A stretch of DNA of 64,000 bases from Acanthacorydalis orientalis (GCA_034766995.1 CM068315.1:8388796-8452795); one strand, 5' to 3'; shown: positions 13,681 through 27,808, counted from the stretch's first letter. Made by a program: numbers and translations. Notes: generated by a model from the sequence alone, not told the origin.

Positions 13681-14219
13681 ATATTAATTGTAAACCTTAA
13701 ATACTGGTTATAACTGTATAATATTGGATAATTTTTATTTGTACTTCATTAAATGTTTAGTCAACTCTCTCACTAACAACTGGGGTACCTAAAGTATTCC
13801 CAACCAATAAAATGGTTTTATATTTTCATTTTCAATTATGATCACAAAGACAAATAAGTTTATCGGTAAAATCTTATCTCCAGTTCAAATTTCTCTAGCA
13901 TATTTTTCTTCATAATCTTTCATAAATTTTCTATATATGTGAAAAGTTTACTATCCATGTAAAACCAAAACCATACTATTCAAGTAAGTTTGATTATTTT
14001 TCAAAAAATATAAATGTTTAATTTTATTTAAAAATAAATTATTTGTTCACCGCACAAACCACATATTTTTTAGATCAAAAGAGTTTAATAAATTTTAATT
14101 AATCGTTTTGGATTGCAGTTTATTCCCATTTAGATGATGATGTCATCTTCAAAGCACCAAGGTACAGAAAAATATTTATTATAAAATAAGTTTTAGTTTA
14201 ATTAATCTACACAACTGAA

Positions 14220-14275
<56 letters not shown>

Positions 14276-14471
14276 GATTCTTAAATGATTTGAAATCATA
14301 GTAAGTTTAATTTTCAAATGCAGTTTATAAATTTATTTTTTCATGTTCGTTAAATAAATCTAATTTAGAATATTATTTTAAAAATAATAATAAATTATTA
14401 TTATAAAATAATTAAAAAAGACTTTATTAAAACCAAAATTATTATATTTTAATATATTGTATACATACATA

Positions 14472-14526
<55 letters not shown>

Positions 14527-14639
14527 CAATAAGCAATGTATCGTGCAAAGATTCTCATGCTAATTCAATACATCATTTGCATACAAAACTATGAAGATAT
14601 AAAAAACGTAGTGCAATTAATTCGTTACACTTAAAAAAT

Positions 14640-15438
14640 TTTCTCACGCGATTGAAAATTGTTTTATATGAGCAACCGGTAATGCAATCGTTTCAAAATA
14701 TCACATCGAAAGAGTGAAAAAAACTGGCGCGACAACTTGTCAAAAGATAAAAGGTCTAATTTAACCATTGCACTAATACAAAGCAAAAAAATATTTTTTG
14801 AAAAAGATTTAATGTAAAAACAGTACGCGCATTGTGTGATCTGTATAATGTAGAACCGGTGAAAGACCCCAACAGTATATTATTATACACGTTCGCTACA
14901 TACGTACACACATAACCCTTGTCTTACATAGTATTCAAATTTCTATCTATTATTTCAAGCAACCCTTATTTGCATACCACACTAAAGAAAATGTTAATTT
15001 TTATTTCTTATTATTATTCAATGCATGCCTTGTCTTTCAGTGCTTCATATACACTAAACATAAATATACCTTTAGTTATATATATATATAAGTTTGCGTA
15101 TGTATGTATAAAACACCCTTAGAGTACATCAAGAATTACAACTTAAAAACAATCCCTACATTAGTTAAAGTTTCCATTTCAGTCTCTCATAAATTTATAA
15201 AATGTAACTGTCAACACTTACACAAGAATATTCATTTACCAAGATAATACATAGTTTGTAACTATTATAAAGCTTGTAATAACATATCTTTGTGTAAAAT
15301 AGCTCGAACACAATACTGCTGTCAAGTTGTTCTTGTTTTACTTGATCCTTGACAGTTAGATTTTTAACTTTTGACAAGAGCATTATAAATATTTTGTTCG
15401 TACTTCTTTATTTTCAATTTATCAAATGTAAACTTCAT

Positions 15439-15485
<47 letters not shown>

Positions 15486-15960
15486 GCAGGCACATTTTTT
15501 CACGAGTTAATTAGAAAAACTTTATATTAACTATGTAAAGTATTTCTCTACTATATATTCACAAAAGATATATATTTTTATATGATAACGCCAAATAAAT
15601 CGAATATAGTAGTAATGAAACAAAGAAATCAAAAAAAAAGGAATAATAAACTGTAATCTATTTTAAAATTTTAATAAAATCGTTTTAATAAAACTTACTT
15701 ATCATAAGATTTGTTCTCTTATATGTAATCGATTTGCCTTTTATAATCTCATTTCTGTTAAACCAAATTTTAAAAAAAAATAAAATTGTTTCTTGTTAAA
15801 AAGTTGTATCATAATTATTAAACAGTTTCTACAATTATAAATATATGCTTGTTATTATCAGTTACTCTTTATATCTTTTATCAAATGGAGCAACCGGTGG
15901 AGGGAGTAATGCCTGTTCTGGCCCATCTCTGACTACGAGCTTATATTAAACTAGTAATCT
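14640..15960. other. Complex AT-moderate stretch with AACCGGT sites
   Basis: Non-repetitive sequence with AACCGGT at 14674, 14854 and 15892. The first and third share the 10-mer AGCAACCGGT. AACCGGTT is the Grainyhead-type site. A (CT)n(AT)n tract lies at 15437-15482. Short open frames at 14919 (+) and 15195-15383 (-) are not convincing genes. Confidence 0.35.
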
Positions 15961-16852
15961 AAAAAGTCAAACTTTAAAGGAACGGCATCTGTTGTATATT
16001 AAAAAAATAATGCATGATCCACATGCTCCAAAGTTAATGAAATTATTTCTCAACAATATAATTAAAAAAAGATGAGTAAACATCTAAGACTGATACAAAC
16101 TGTATGAATAAATGTATTGTTTATTCTTTATCAAAATAAATTTGTTTTAGTACTCAAAATAATATTTGATATAAAATAGTACTAAGAAATTTACTGAATA
16201 ATATGAATTCAACTATTTATACTTTCTTATTTATTTAAGATACAAACATTTTGAATATTTATTAAGAAAATTAATTTTCCATTCTACTCTAAGTTAGTCG
16301 TCTTTGAGGCTCCTGAAACCAGTTTCTGTACAAATGTTATCTTATTTCGAGTTTATTTCAATATTGGAAAAAAATGCATTTTTAAATGATTTGGTGCTAC
16401 CATAAAATAGTTAAAAATTTCGTTCAAATGACAATAAGTGTCATTAAATAAACAGAATATCGTTGAAACTACATGTTGTTCATATTGCTAATGTATATAT
16501 CTAGAATTTTTATTTTTCGTTCCAATCTTGATAAGTTATAATTTAAAATATTTTCTTATTTGATACAAATCGAATTACTTATATATATATATATATATAT
16601 ACAATAAATTATTATCAAATATTTTATACAATAAATGTTGAATCATATTTTCTCCACATTCTATTTTTTTACATTTCTTGCATTATAAACTCTTTTAATC
16701 TATCTTTTAATTAAAATTTTTGATCATTTTGTTAAACTGTACATAATCAAATGCTTTAATTATGCTTAATTACTTTTTAGTTCTGATACAACTACTGTGT
16801 CTATAATTTTTTTATTTTTACTATTTTTCTTTTCAAAATTATTAAATTTTTG

Positions 16853-16891
<39 letters not shown>

Positions 16892-17188
16892 ATATATATA
16901 TATGTATGTATGTATATATATATATATATGCAGTTTCATAATACAATGCATATTAATTTTACACATTTATCTGTAATCTTAGAAAATGAATACAATAAAA
17001 TCGTTAGTCCCATCCAAAATTAATACAACATATTCGTGTGTATAAATAGAAACCAGCTGTAAATATATAAAATCGTATAATATACACTTGCCTATAAATT
17101 ATTAATCTCTTAAATAATTCGTCATTTTTATAAATGCTACATTCATTTCAAAACCATAGACGTACATACATACATACATACATATACA

Positions 17189-17233
<45 letters not shown>

Positions 17234-17243
17234 ATATATACCT

Positions 17244-17277
<34 letters not shown>

Positions 17278-20200
17278 ATGAACGCTAATAAATACATGGA
17301 TATGTTATTATAAATATTATGCTTTTAACAGGAAATAAAAAATACCCATAACATTTTTTAATTAAACACAAACTGTCGCACATTAAATACCATAAACCTA
17401 TAATAACGTACGGTCATTATCTAATAAACAAAAAAAGATATTTTAACGTCTTGAATTATCTATGAAAAGGCTGTAATTTTCAACACGGTATAATAATTTA
17501 TTGACAGCTTTTTTTTATTTTAAGAAAGAGCAGAAAAAATAGATATTCGGCAGGTGAGAACGATCACTTCAACGTACATAAACACTTACGGCGACTAATT
17601 CTAGGATTATTCAATTGCTCAATTTATAAAAACTGGCAATACATTGCGGGTGAATATGCAAAGTTATTGCGTTTACGCAGGCCCGTACTGTATACAAAAA
17701 TCTGTAGTCCGTAGAATGACCGACTGGCTAACCATTTAAAGTACAAGTTATTTTTTAACATAAAACAAAAAAATTATATCGATAAAGATCTTGTAACAGT
17801 TCGGTACATTATTTCAAATATATTTAATGTGTTTCGTTATTGAATTTTATCTAAAATCTTGATGGAACCAATAAATAATTCAATGTATGTAATTTATAAC
17901 AAAAATATAAGCATTATCAGTAACAAACCAAATATTTTACCTAATGTGACATAACTAACTCACTTTAATAAAAAGAAAAAAAAGATAAAAAATAGAAACC
18001 ACACTGTATTAAATACCTACAACATCAAACATACACTGTAAATGCTTACATCGTTGTCATCAGATCAAAACTAATTCTAGCATAAATTTTGAAACCAAAC
18101 ATAGCATAAATAACACATAAACAGATGTCGGTCGTATTTTGACCAATTAAAACACGTTTTTATCAGCAGTTCGATAGTTTAATGTCACATTAAAGCATTT
18201 TACTAATGAACTACTTTAAGTTACGTAAAAGATTCGAATTCGAGAGATGTAAGAATGCTGTATACTTAACATAATAACTGTATATTGCTTTTCAAGACTG
18301 GAACATAAAATCCAGAGAATGATCTTCAATTTTTATTAAAATGACATAAATTTAAATAAGTAAATTCATATGAAGTCCAGTTATTTTTATTGTAAGTATA
18401 AGCATTAAAGTGTCTTATTAAAAACATTCAACTATAATTTAATAAAAGATGTTGTTTATAAATGTATTTCAAAATACGAATATTTTATATAAATTTCGAT
18501 ATGGTTTTTATGCTTGGAACAAAAAATCTATCATAAAATTATATAAAAAATGTATTATACAAAGAATGAGTTATAAAAATCAACTCAATATCTTAAGTAT
18601 AGTGTTGATTATATTCAATAAAATATGTATTTAACATAAATTTCAAAATTCAACCATAAAAATAAATAAAAATTTATAACTCACACTGATAGAACTAGAT
18701 TTCAAAAGGTGCTAAGTGCTGGAAATATTAATAACAGTAGTTTCAAACAGAAGCAAAAGACAAAATGGTTCTTTTCTTTTATAACATTTTATATATTTAT
18801 TTTAATTAATCTAACAGATCTCGTACATATAACTTTTATCTAACAAACTAAAATCGTGATGTAAGAATTATTTTAATTACTAAAAAAAAAGTTTTAACTA
18901 GAAAAATGTTTTCACTGTAACTATAGATTTGCACTGTAGGTAAATTCACTTTCAATAATTACCTGATACCAAAAACATCATAAAAATAACTTTATTAACT
19001 TGTCTAATATTTAAAATACGCATTTCATTGGCAATATTGTCATTTTCAGAACACACAGAAGATATTATACTAACATTTTGATTACAAACATATTTCTTAT
19101 TTAGAGTGTATTGATTTGAGAAAGAAAAAGAAATGTTTACTATAAATTGTTGTAAATATTTGGACACATCAGTTCAAGTAATGAAAGAATTTACTTAGCA
19201 CTTTATAAATATAAAACTATTTCTTTATACTCGATATATTAATAACTATCCAATCTTGTCAAAAAACCTGAAGTCGCCTAAATTTTTTTAATGACTAATT
19301 GTCTGTTCGATTGTTTAAATTTTAAAAGTTATCTTAAAAATAAAAATATAAAACAAATACTACCTAACCAAGAATATTTTAATGACTACAAAAACTATAT
19401 AATGTTTAAAAATATATATATTTTCTTCAAAAATAAAACAAATATTTTATGTGATGTGTTAAATTTTTTTTATCAATTATTAAGTCAATATATTAAGTAA
19501 GAAATAAAGCCATTAAAAATAGACGTTTCCAGAATAAAATATTTTAATACTATATATATATATATATATATTAAATAAAAAAATATTTTATGATTAAAAT
19601 AAAAATTAATAGTATGACTAATTATAGGTAAGATTTTTAAAAATTTAAAAATATATTCATTTAATTTAAAATATATTATTTCATATGCTCTCTATGATAA
19701 AACTTGACAAATCACACAACTATTTTTATGAACATAATAGCCTTAGTTTTTTGAAATATATTTGAGAATATTATTGTTTCGCACTCAAAAAAGTACATCA
19801 TATGAAAATTTGTTTGTATATTTTCTGATTATTCTGCTATTTTCTATTTATTTTATCAAAATATTTTTTGCTACGTTTGCTTTCGTTTCATAACTGACGT
19901 CTTCATCCTTCTATTTTTTTTACAAAATGATCTCACTCTCAAGTAACAAACATACAATAAATAATAAAATAAACTAAATATCGTTGTTATCTGTTTAGAA
20001 CTGCAAAATTCATCTCAAAAAATATTCCTTATTTTTTTATCAGCTTTAAGAATACAATAAAAGAGTAAGTGTATAGAGATGTATAAATTCTGAAATACAT
20101 ATGTATTTTTTTTATGAAAAATAGTTGTTATTAAGATATCATTTAGTAAACGTCTGATATTCGTTTTGGAGTCTGAACCATACTCATAATTTTTCACTAT

Positions 20201-21250
20201 ATACCGTAAATAGATCTCACTTATTAGTTAGATCTAACCACGCTTATAAAATTCATGAACAATAAGTTTATAAATACGACTATCTCTAATATAATGTACT
20301 AAACACTACTCACTAATGAAATTTAGTTGCAGAATTTAATAAAAAATTATAACTTACATCATATTCACTTCATAACTTATATTTAATTTCTATTCATAAT
20401 TATATTCTAATAATTATTCTGAAGTCGAACTCATACTAATTTCAAAAATATTATTGAAACTAGCACTAAAAATAGAGAGGATATTAATTGATGACAAATA
20501 CTGAATTATTAACTACGAACAACAATAGTTTCAGCAGTTATTGCAAAAAATATGGATGTTCTTATAATTTTATACAAAAATTAGATGAATAAAAGATAGA
20601 TTTAAAGAATAAAAATTAGCAACAAAAGTAGATGATTAAAAGACCAGAAGAAAAATTAAAACCTAAAAAATGTTCCTTATATTGACCCAAAAAATGTTAA
20701 ACTTCATTCTTTAAGTGATCAAACAAGATAAACAAATAATTGTAAAGAGAACTATCTGAAAACTGGTATAATTACACAAGTACTAATCGCTCTCTAGCAC
20801 TAGACACACATAAATCACTTTTAAGATATAGTTTCAAAAGGTGCATCGCTGCTAAAAAGATATTTTTGAGAAAAAGAAGTACTTCCGAAACGTCTAAAAT
20901 TTACCAAAAATTATCAAATAAAATTCCAGATGAATAAAAAGAGAAATTGATGGGATAAATGCAAATCCATGCTATGAAGCATAAATAAGTATTATTGTTT
21001 TATTTTCCACACTAATATTCTTATATTAAATAAATTTCATAATATTTACTTGATAAATCTAAAAAAAAAAATAACTTTACGTACTTTAAATTTATTTCTA
21101 GTCAGATATTGAAGAAAGAGTAGGTAATTTTAATTTAATTTTATATTATTATTTTATAATATATTCTAAAAATTTTATTAAAATAATAATTTTAATTAAA
21201 ATTTCAGCAGAATATTATAAACGGGATTATTACATATTGGGTAAGGTATA

Positions 21251-21316
<66 letters not shown>

Positions 21317-22063
21317 CTTATAATTTCATGAAAATATTTCTCTAATATCTTGACCTTGTAGCTTGTTATATTTATAATAAATAATTCTCTTTAATTTAAA
21401 ATTAAAATCGTTTAATAAGCTTTGATCATACGATTATAATAAAATAACGTAAAGATATTGTAAAAAGATTGTGAATGAAATTTTATCTTTGTTAAAATAT
21501 GTGCATACTTGTCATTTTCAGTCTTGCATGTTGGGCTAATAATAATTATTTACTATCATAAATTTTTCAAACAAAAAGTGTGCATTTACTTTCCAGATAT
21601 ATACATGTGTATATATATATATATATATTCCGTTAGTAGATAAACAAAATTCTTTACATCGCTCCTAGTAATAGTATTAACCATTTTATTGATTTTTACC
21701 TGCTTCACGTACTATTGGAAACCGGTCCTGTGAGTAAACCTATCGTACCTATATGTTTTTGAATTGTATATAAAAAAAGGCTTCGAATGACAGGTGCAGT
21801 GGTATTAGCATATAGTTAGCGGGTTCGTTTAATTATTTGTGCAAACAGTTTGATCGCCAAAGTGGTTAAACACTTTCATTTCCTGTTCTTTCGCATAAGG
21901 AATAACCTTGACTATATATATATTTTTTTCTTATTTATGTTATCTCGAAAAAAATGACAGCTGAGTCTGTTCTAAGATAAGATTAAAACTAGTGTAAAAG
22001 TTTTTTATAATACTATTAAAAAGTATTTAGTATTTTTTTCACTCATTATTTACTATAGTTTAT
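15961..22063. other. AT-rich intergenic DNA
   Basis: TA or compound arrays lie at 16580-16602, 16853-16930, 17163-17274, 19550-19571, 21246-21318 and 21600-21629. A slightly GC-richer patch occurs at 17560-17730 and another at 21690-21910, the latter holding AACCGGT at 21720 and the E-box-like CAGGTG. Short lysine/isoleucine-rich frames at 18449, 18952 and 19291 look like chance. Confidence 0.55.
17163..17274. repeat. CATA/TA/TATG compound array
   Basis: CATA repeats, then TA, TATG and a second TA run after 'ccttg'. Confidence 0.9.
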
Positions 22064-22131
22064 AAATTTTAAAACAGTTGTATATATATATATATGTATG
22101 TATATATACATGTACAACTGTTTTAAATTTT
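22064..22131. repeat. Long hairpin with TA-rich loop
   Basis: The arm AAATTTTAAAACAGTTGTA (22064-22082) is matched, with a one-base shift in the A/T run, by the inverse of 22113-22131. The loop itself is TA/TG-rich and can extend the pairing. It could be an inverted-repeat remnant or a transcribed hairpin. Confidence 0.6.
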
Positions 22132-22711
22132 GTGTGTGAGTGAATATATTAAAATCGTTCTTTTTATAATAAATATGTTACTAAGATAAAAAATTGTTAC
22201 TAAGATAATCATTAATAAAATAAAAATGTTTTACATAAAATACTTCTAGCAGCTTTTATATTTCAACAATTCATAATTATTTAATTGCATGATAATAATC
22301 ATACAATTTTAAATATCTGAAAGTAATTAATTCGATCATCTTTCAGGTTTATATTTTCTAACTTTATATTATGAATAAGCTAAACATTTTAAGAACATTC
22401 GTTTCTAGATTTTTAACAGTTTAAATATTTAAGAAAATATATTTGTTAAATTTTCATAAGTATTTATTTTTATTTATCCATCTTCATTTTTCTCACACTA
22501 ACCATTTCTTTTACTAACTATTAATATTTATATTACAATACTTAATTATTCAGATAGCCAACGTGATATTTTAATCTAATATTTAAATTTCTAGAGAGAA
22601 ATATTTGTTTTGAAATGTTCTTACAATGATCATATTTTTTAAAAAATTTTGTTTTATTAATGTAATATTTTTATTACTATTATATAATCAAAAAACAATT
22701 AACACATGTAC

Positions 22712-22718
22712 TCGCGCG

Positions 22719-22813
<95 letters not shown>

Positions 22814-22843
22814 GTGTGTGTTTATATATGTGCGTGTATGTAT
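22712..22843. repeat. (CA)n(TA)n(TG)n array, long TA core
   Basis: CG/CA units, about 70 bases of TA, then CATGTGTGTG and TG/TA units. The CA and TG flanks can pair across the TA core. Open frames across it are translation of the repeat. Confidence 0.9.
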
Positions 22844-23007
22844 TATTTTAGAAATTAATTGAGAATGAATTTTAAGTATAAATGCAAATATATTTAATGG
22901 CCTTAAAACTTTGTTCGATAGATTTATTAGCAAACTTCACTCAATACTCAAGAACAACGAGATGATGATTTTGACATATAGCTGAAAGTTTGATACACAA
23001 ATTTATA

Positions 23008-23009
<2 letters not shown>

Positions 23010-23072
<63 letters not shown>

Positions 23073-23111
23073 TGTATGTATGTATGTATATATATATATA
23101 TATATATATAC
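23010..23111. repeat. TA-(TATG)n-TA array
   Basis: About eleven TATG units sit between two TA runs. Confidence 0.9.
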
Positions 23112-23114
23112 TGA

Positions 23115-23560
23115 AACAATTATACAATTGATTCACAGAACCATACTGAAAACCAAAACTTAAACACTGTCAAAGAACTTTCAGTATGCATAATGAATAA
23201 CAACACAGTAACTCGTGTGAAAATTTTCCCCAAAAAATACTCGAAAGAGAGCCTCTCTCTCAAGTACAAATTTGTAAAATAATTTGTGAAAGTTCCGACA
23301 TTTCCAATCACGGGTCGATTATTAAGATTGATGAATTTTAAAATGGTGAAGCATTAATCATTCAGCTTCAGCAGTGTGTAATAGGTCGACGAAGTACCCT
23401 ATTCAATTTGAACGGGCACGCGTAACAAATTATGTTAAATGGAATACGTTTATATTTTTTTCGGGAGGAAAAAAATGTTCATTTAATTGATCGTGAATTA
23501 TTATTCGTGACACGAATGTTAAGTAATGTGGTCAATAATTGTTTTAGGACATGTATAATG
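23115..23560. other. Non-repetitive GC-richer island
   Basis: The stretch after the TATG array holds words such as 'cgggtcgattattaag', 'cattaatcattcagcttc' and 'gaacgggcacgcgtaac' that stand out from the TA background. Homeodomain-like TAAT sites are present, which is weak evidence in AT-rich DNA. No gene is seen. Confidence 0.3.
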
Positions 23561-24020
23561 AAGGTAAGACTGCCATAATACTATGTCAGAATTACTAGTT
23601 TATATAATTATCAACTCTAGGTAAATAATACGAATCAAACTGAAAACAGACATGCTGTCAGGATATAGAAGTCTATTTAGTATCGGATATTTTAAATACA
23701 ATACAAAAGTAACTGCAAAGGAAATTTAAAAAATATTTTTCTTTAAAATTATTAATATTATTTTAATTTTTGTATCTTCTTTATTACCTATCGTACAATA
23801 ATCTTATTTACAATAGTAACTTATAATTTTATTTTTTATTATCTTACAAACAATTCATGTCAAAAAAATTTTGAACTTTAAAATAATTCTACTGGAATAA
23901 AAATGATAGTTTAATGACATGAAGATTTAGGTTAATATTTTATATAGAATTATATTTATACTATTTTTTTCATTAAAATTATATCAAGTGAATTATTTTA
24001 CAATTTATATACATATATAA

Positions 24021-24052
<32 letters not shown>

Positions 24053-24378
24053 ATTTTGTTTATATATATATGTATATATATATATAAAAAAAACAAAAAT
24101 TATCCACACAAAATTCGATGACGTCGACTTATTTATTTATGACCTCAAGGTTTTTGTTGTACCCAAATATGTTTATCTCGTATATAAAATAGCACGTTGC
24201 AGTCTATCTGAGATAATGATTATATAGATATATTAACACACACACACATATATATATATATGTATATATAACAACATTTTGCAATATATTTTCGAGATTG
24301 ATTATATAGACATAAATGAGTTTTAAAAAATATGTTTATTGTTTCATTCGGTTACTTGACATGCTTATAATTGACAAG

Positions 24379-24440
24379 TGGGCGAGCGCAGCGAGCCCGG
24401 GGGTTGGTGAACGCAGCGAGCAGTCGGCAAAGCCCTCCAG
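24379..24440. other. 62-bp very GC-rich islet
   Basis: The run holds CGCAGCGAGC twice (24387-24396 and 24412-24421) and GCGAGCCCGGGGG between them. Flanks are ordinary AT-rich sequence. No gene or tRNA shape is seen. The origin is unknown. Confidence 0.6.
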
Positions 24441-24441
24441 T

Positions 24442-24948
24442 ATATATATTATACACTAGTTCAAAAATTGTATTGATTGATATACGGGTTTACCTCATAT
24501 GCACATTTTATTCTAGAATAATATTTTGATTTCATTATATTTTATTTTCGTAAAACCCATGTGTGATGAATTTAATTTAACTAATAATTATTGTAGTAAG
24601 AATTTTTTTGAGATAATTGCTCATTCACAATTCCTGATAAATATATTATTTTACATTTCTTTTCTTATAAATTTACCCTAGTTCTAATGTTTATAAAATA
24701 AACAGTAAAACAGCTATTTTCCAAATTTTTGTGTTTATATGTTAGAATAAATATATTTTAAAATTAATCTTGTATTACTTTCCTGTCCTAAAGTAAAAGA
24801 TAAAGAGTTAAGTTTTTATGAGTTTTAAATTCAGTAAAATGACTCAATATATCTAAACTATAATTAAATTCTATTATCAATTCAAGTAAGTAATATGATT
24901 TCAAGAAATCTCATTTTATCTCTGTACATACATACACACACACACACT

Positions 24949-24988
<40 letters not shown>

Positions 24989-25112
24989 CTACACATGTAT
25001 ATATACTTAAATGTAAAAAGAGAGGGAGAGAATGAGAAACCGAGAGAAAATACAAAACTATCTCTAGAAAAGTAAAAAAATATTTCATTCTAATAATTTG
25101 GTTATTATTGTT

Positions 25113-25165
<53 letters not shown>

Positions 25166-26285
25166 TAGATAGATAGATATATTATTCTCCTGGTAATGTC
25201 TTTATTACGTATTTCTGTTTTAAAAATCTCATATACATATATTAAGTGATTTATTGTGATTTTTTAAAAAGTATACATTATTTTTATTAAAAATATTGTA
25301 AATTCCAGCAATTATTCAATGGAACAAATTTAACAAATTTCACGATTTTCAAGCATATGCATACTCAGACTAAACTATGTACTAAATCAGCAGTATGTGA
25401 GAATAAAAGAAAATGCAGGAAAATATATACAGACGATATAGATGATGTTTTGTTGAAACCGAAGAAAAGTCTGAAACGAATTTTTTTCTGTCTGTCAAAG
25501 TTAGATACGCTGCAGGCAACCCTTTTATGTAGTTTTATACCGCTTTCGTCCACCCACCCTCTCTTGTATCGTGCAAAACGTTTCCCTCCTTTATCTTTAT
25601 TTACTCTTCTTTTTCTTTATCAGTAGCGTCCAGACTAGATTATAATTTTATTTTAAATATAAAGATCAACATTAATGTAATAATCCATATATTGTAATTA
25701 AAATTTAACATTTTAATAGCTTAATCAACTTTTCAAAAATATTACATATATATATACAACTTTATAATACAAATAAAAGATTTAAAGTAGCCTTATATCT
25801 AACATACATATATTAATAATTTATTTATTTCTATTTATTCTATAAATATCCATGAAAATAATTCCATTTCACCGCATAATTATCTCATTATCCTAATTAT
25901 CTTCAACCAATTTAATGTATAATACTTCAAAATTTAAATATTACTGGGAAACTGTATTTGTTACCTTATAACTTAGTTTCAAATTAGTAATCTACGAAAA
26001 ACTTGAATTTTTTTTCACGTATGTATTCTTTCTTCACACCACAAGTCACATTTTTGTATGGGTGAAAAATGTTCAGTAAGTCATTATTGATTGTTTCTTA
26101 TGCTCATTTTAATGATCATTTCATCAATTTCAGAGCTCAAAGGTACAGAAAAACTCGAATTCAATAAAATGTTATTTTTTTTCTGAAAATACTTCCCATA
26201 TTTGAAAAATATGAACTTAAATTCTTCTTAAATGAAATATCTATGTAAATATTTTTCAAATATTTTTATTTCGTTTCATTTCATG

Positions 26286-26320
<35 letters not shown>

Positions 26321-26466
26321 GAATTGATATATATATATATTTAGAAAATTATAATTCTATTTTCTTGAAATTCATTCTTGAATTATTAAATACTTCATTA
26401 ATATAGGTAAATAACGAAATAATTAATTAGCAATAACAGATTACAATCTTCAAATATCTTATCAAG

Positions 26467-26512
<46 letters not shown>

Positions 26513-26777
26513 TTGTATGTGTGTATGTGTGTGTAAATAACTCCATAATATTAATATAAATAACATTTGTAAAGATAAATAAACAATTTATAACATAATT
26601 TGTGTTCATTGTAAATACTAGTTGAGGTATTTAATAATTTTAGTAATTACAGATTAATAATTTAGTGTTCAATTTTTTTAAATAAAATAAATGATAAGTT
26701 TTTATCAAAATTCAATAGAAATTTAACTATCCACATTGGAACATTCAATTATTCTTTCAATTAAATAACGATAGTAA

Positions 26778-26827
<50 letters not shown>

Positions 26828-26843
26828 CACATGTGTATATGTG

Positions 26844-26888
<45 letters not shown>

Positions 26889-27135
26889 ATATATACATAA
26901 TTAGATTTCAAAAATAATTTTGTGTCTTTAAATTAAATCAATCATAACTCGATTTTAAATTAAAATATTTTCTCATCGTTTTTGGATTTGAAGTTCGAAC
27001 GTTATCGTTTAAATATACGACATATCTTAGCCAAAAGTTGGCATAACTTTACAAAACAGTAGTGATCACGATGGTGTCCAAGCATTGCTTACTTTTCGCA
27101 TTCCAATAAAAAAAATGTTACAGAAGCTGCGGGAA
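24442..27135. other. AT-rich intergenic DNA
   Basis: Arrays lie at 24931-24982, 25113-25182, 26290-26319, 26467-26534 and 26779-26897. An 89-codon + frame at 25357-25626 contains a protein-like stretch (KRKCRKIYTDDIDDVLLKPK) but has no recognisable family. It is left unassigned. Confidence 0.5.
26779..26897. repeat. TG/TA/CA/TG/TA compound array
   Basis: Two TA runs flank 'gcacacacacatgtgtatatg', itself palindromic at its centre. Confidence 0.9.
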
Positions 27136-27389
27136 TGATTTGTTCAGCTTTGTAGGAATGTCACATTAAACATCCAAACTGCTAAAACACTGGAAGACGT
27201 CCTAAAATGCATTACGACGTCATCGAATCAAATCCGCCATATTTTTTCGATAAAGGATTCTTCATTTACCCTACAGAAGGACAAAGTTATACAAAATAAC
27301 AGGGAATATGTTGAGGATTGAAATGTTTTCAATTTTTTCCATACTTTCATTTACTATAAAAAGGGCACCGGATGAGTTTGTACACCTAA
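27136..27389 (+). mobile_element. 3' remnant of a mariner-like element
   Basis: From 27178 a frame runs 47 codons to TGA at 27319 and ends in DSSFTLQKDKVIQNNREYVED. This resembles the mariner transposase C-terminus (…RWQKVIQNNGEYxE-stop). A candidate terminal repeat, 'gggcaccggatgagtttg' onward, ends 27389 in 'cacctaa' and is followed by TA. No matching 5' repeat was found upstream, so the copy is 5'-truncated and decayed. Confidence 0.55.
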
Positions 27390-27806
27390 TAGTTTTAATG
27401 TAAAATTCTCTATTAAATTTTATTAATAACCCATCATAGAAACGTTAAATAATTTGCTTGTTATTAATACAGTGAACACTTTACGGAGATACGTAATGCT
27501 GCAGAAAATTAATAATCTACTAAACTTTACAAAACGTTAGTATGGATCCTTATCTTTTTTATTAATGTTATTTTAAAACGCTATTTAATAGATAGAACCG
27601 TAATATTTTTAAGAGAAACTCTTCTGTTTTCCTAATGAAAAATGACATAGCGTGTTACTTAACATTATCTTGATAACTATATACTTTTACTGAAGACTAT
27701 TTCAAATAAAAACGACTAATATTAATGATTCTTAAAAAAATCTTACCACCATAGATCTGTTTAATTTTTAAAATATTCATTCATCATTTGAATAAATTCA
27801 TTAGAT

Positions 27807-27808
<2 letters not shown>

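Larger units (their letters stand above)
10630..14639. other. AT-rich intergenic DNA
   Basis: TA arrays lie at 11008-11104, 11844-11872, 12899-12942, 13637-13677, 14227-14272 and 14461-14522. A CRE palindrome TGACGTCA is at about 12523-12530, next to the tRNA-like remnant. No gene is seen. Confidence 0.6.

Noticed and set aside
5580..14735. Shared word ACTGGCGCGA at about 5584 and 14724 as a repeat family
   Set aside because: Only about ten bases match and the flanks differ, so it may be coincidence or a short binding site.
23010..23111. Regular TATG repeats considered as a CRISPR-like or satellite array
   Set aside because: They are 4-bp units without spacers, so a simple microsatellite in a eukaryotic genome.
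24379..24440. Bacterial horizontal transfer
   Set aside because: The GC-rich islet is only 62 bases, codes for nothing and is flanked by typical host sequence. Transfer cannot be supported.
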